A stretch of 64,000 nt of DNA, from assembly GCF_036711975.1 (NCBI RefSeq), contig NC_091975.1, positions 2,048,501 through 2,112,500 of the forward strand. Reading direction: 5' to 3'. This stretch comes from Onthophagus taurus. Lineage: Eukaryota > Arthropoda > Insecta > Coleoptera > Scarabaeidae. Made by a program: the position numbers and the translations under genes. The first letter of the stretch is position 1; each line of letters begins with the position of its first letter. Under the pieces are notes generated by a model, which was given only the letters and a program-made list of their open reading frames with translations, was not told the DNA's origin and did not search any database. Positions 63,343 to 64,000 of this stretch are shown in pieces.

Positions 63343-63796
63343 ATGTGTGATTTAGAAGAAATTAACGAGAGTTTAATAACTCTCGATTATCCAGGGATAA
63401 ATTCGATGAAAACTGAAAAAGATATCCTTAATATAATAAGCCCAGAGAATCGAAAAACATTTTTAAAATGGGTTTTTGTCAAATTGGATCCTCAAGTTTT
63501 TATTAATCTTGACGAAGAAAACATTATTAAAGAATTACCTGAATTAATTGAAAACCATGGATTTTGTCCAGATGAAGAAACAACAAAATTAATCGATGGT
63601 AGTCTCGATTTTGAATCACAGGTTAATAAAAAAAATCGTAGTTTGTTAAATAAAAATTAATTTTTCTAATTTGGAACCAAACCTGGATGAATTACAAAAA
63701 AAAATGGATCAATTTCAAATTAAATGCGCTTCGATTAAAGATAAACCGAAAAAGGAAATTTTTGAAAATCAATCCGTTAAGGTTTTCCTTAAATAA
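63343..63796 (+). CDS. HAUS7: Augmin subunit HAUS7-like, with a one-base frame break
   Basis: The first frame (63343-63660) reads INESLITLDYPGINSMKTEK, then DILNIISPENRKTFLKWVFV and KLDPQVF. This matches the N-terminal fold of HAUS7 (short helix, LDYPGI..MKTE.DIL, then R..FL.W...KLDP). After 63657 coding sense continues one frame over (NLEPNLDELQKKMDQFQIKC, ASIKDKPKKEIF) to a TAA at 63794-63796. No AG acceptor exists to make this an intron. The break sits at an A run (63650-63654), so it is a real frameshift or an assembly error. Family knowledge: HAUS7 belongs to the augmin complex that recruits gamma-tubulin to spindle microtubules. The product is short for the family, so more exons may lie outside the window. 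Confidence 0.6.
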
Positions 63797-63855
63797 ATAC
63801 TTATCATTTTTTTTATCATTATTATATTTTTCTATATCATTTTATGTTAAGAGTG

Positions 63856-63864
63856 GCGCCCTCT
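63856..63864 (-). promoter_or_regulatory. CTCF-like core motif AGAGGGCGC
   Basis: Exact core on the minus strand (plus strand GTGGCGCCCTCTATTATA), about 60 bases after the HAUS7-like frame. The flanks resemble those of the site at 63108, sharing GCGCCCTCTATTA and a nearby GGTGGT or GTGGTG. Confidence 0.4.
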
Positions 63865-64000
63865 ATTATACGGTGGTCCTACTACATTCGGTTTATTTAG
63901 ATAACAAATATTACTGTTTCTAAAAAAGAAATTAAAAATAATAAATTATCACTAATTTGTTATCACTGTTATGATTTATTACTAATTTTTAAAACAATAA

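Overview
This window is nuclear DNA from an insect, most likely a beetle. It is A+T rich, with short GT-AG introns, arthropod-type TATA/Inr promoters and insect gene families (Spätzle-like cytokines, a clip-domain serine protease homolog, an FMRFamide receptor, DUF4779-type secreted proteins). The insect assignment is firm; the order is an inference.

Positions 1-19,300 are gene dense. In order: NHLRC2 (-, cut by the window edge), a secreted Gly/Tyr/Pro-rich protein (-, three exons), FRA10AC1 (+), proteasome subunit alpha-2 (-), ZNF830 (+, with an apparent U12-type AT-AC intron), phosphatidylinositol 4-kinase beta (+, nine coding exons), a TMUB-type ubiquitin-like membrane protein (-), and a head-to-head pair of small Spätzle-like genes at 17.7-19.3 kb. 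PI4KB carries an intact intronless tetraspanin gene in intron 3 and an antisense LINE fragment in intron 5.

From 19.3 to 61 kb genes are sparse and repeats dominate. The genes are an FMRFamide-type receptor (23.2-25.5 kb, -), a catalytically dead clip-type serine protease homolog (36.7-37.8 kb, +) and a DUF4779-like secreted protein (43.5-44.9 kb, +). Mobile DNA includes two decayed LINE pieces with recognisable RT, RNase H or Cys-rich tail motifs. There is also a 2-kb Transib-type element with 12-RSS-like ends and a 5-bp target duplication, and a 137-bp Harbinger-type MITE nested in a dispersed repeat. Further on lie a decayed mariner with about 260-bp inverted repeats and a 1.4-kb foldback element with about 500-bp arms. 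Two satellite arrays are present: a 363-bp dimeric higher-order repeat at 48.7-51.0 kb and a 193-bp repeat at 54.8-56.0 kb.

The right edge (61.9-64 kb) holds an unrecognised 370-residue protein and an augmin HAUS7-like gene with a one-base frame break. Six exact copies of a CTCF-type core (AGRKGGCGC) lie near gene ends and inside or beside mobile elements.

Most genes are housekeeping and unrelated. The possible functional theme is Toll/melanisation signalling: two Spätzle-like ligands and one protease homolog lie within 20 kb. That link is an inference from family membership.
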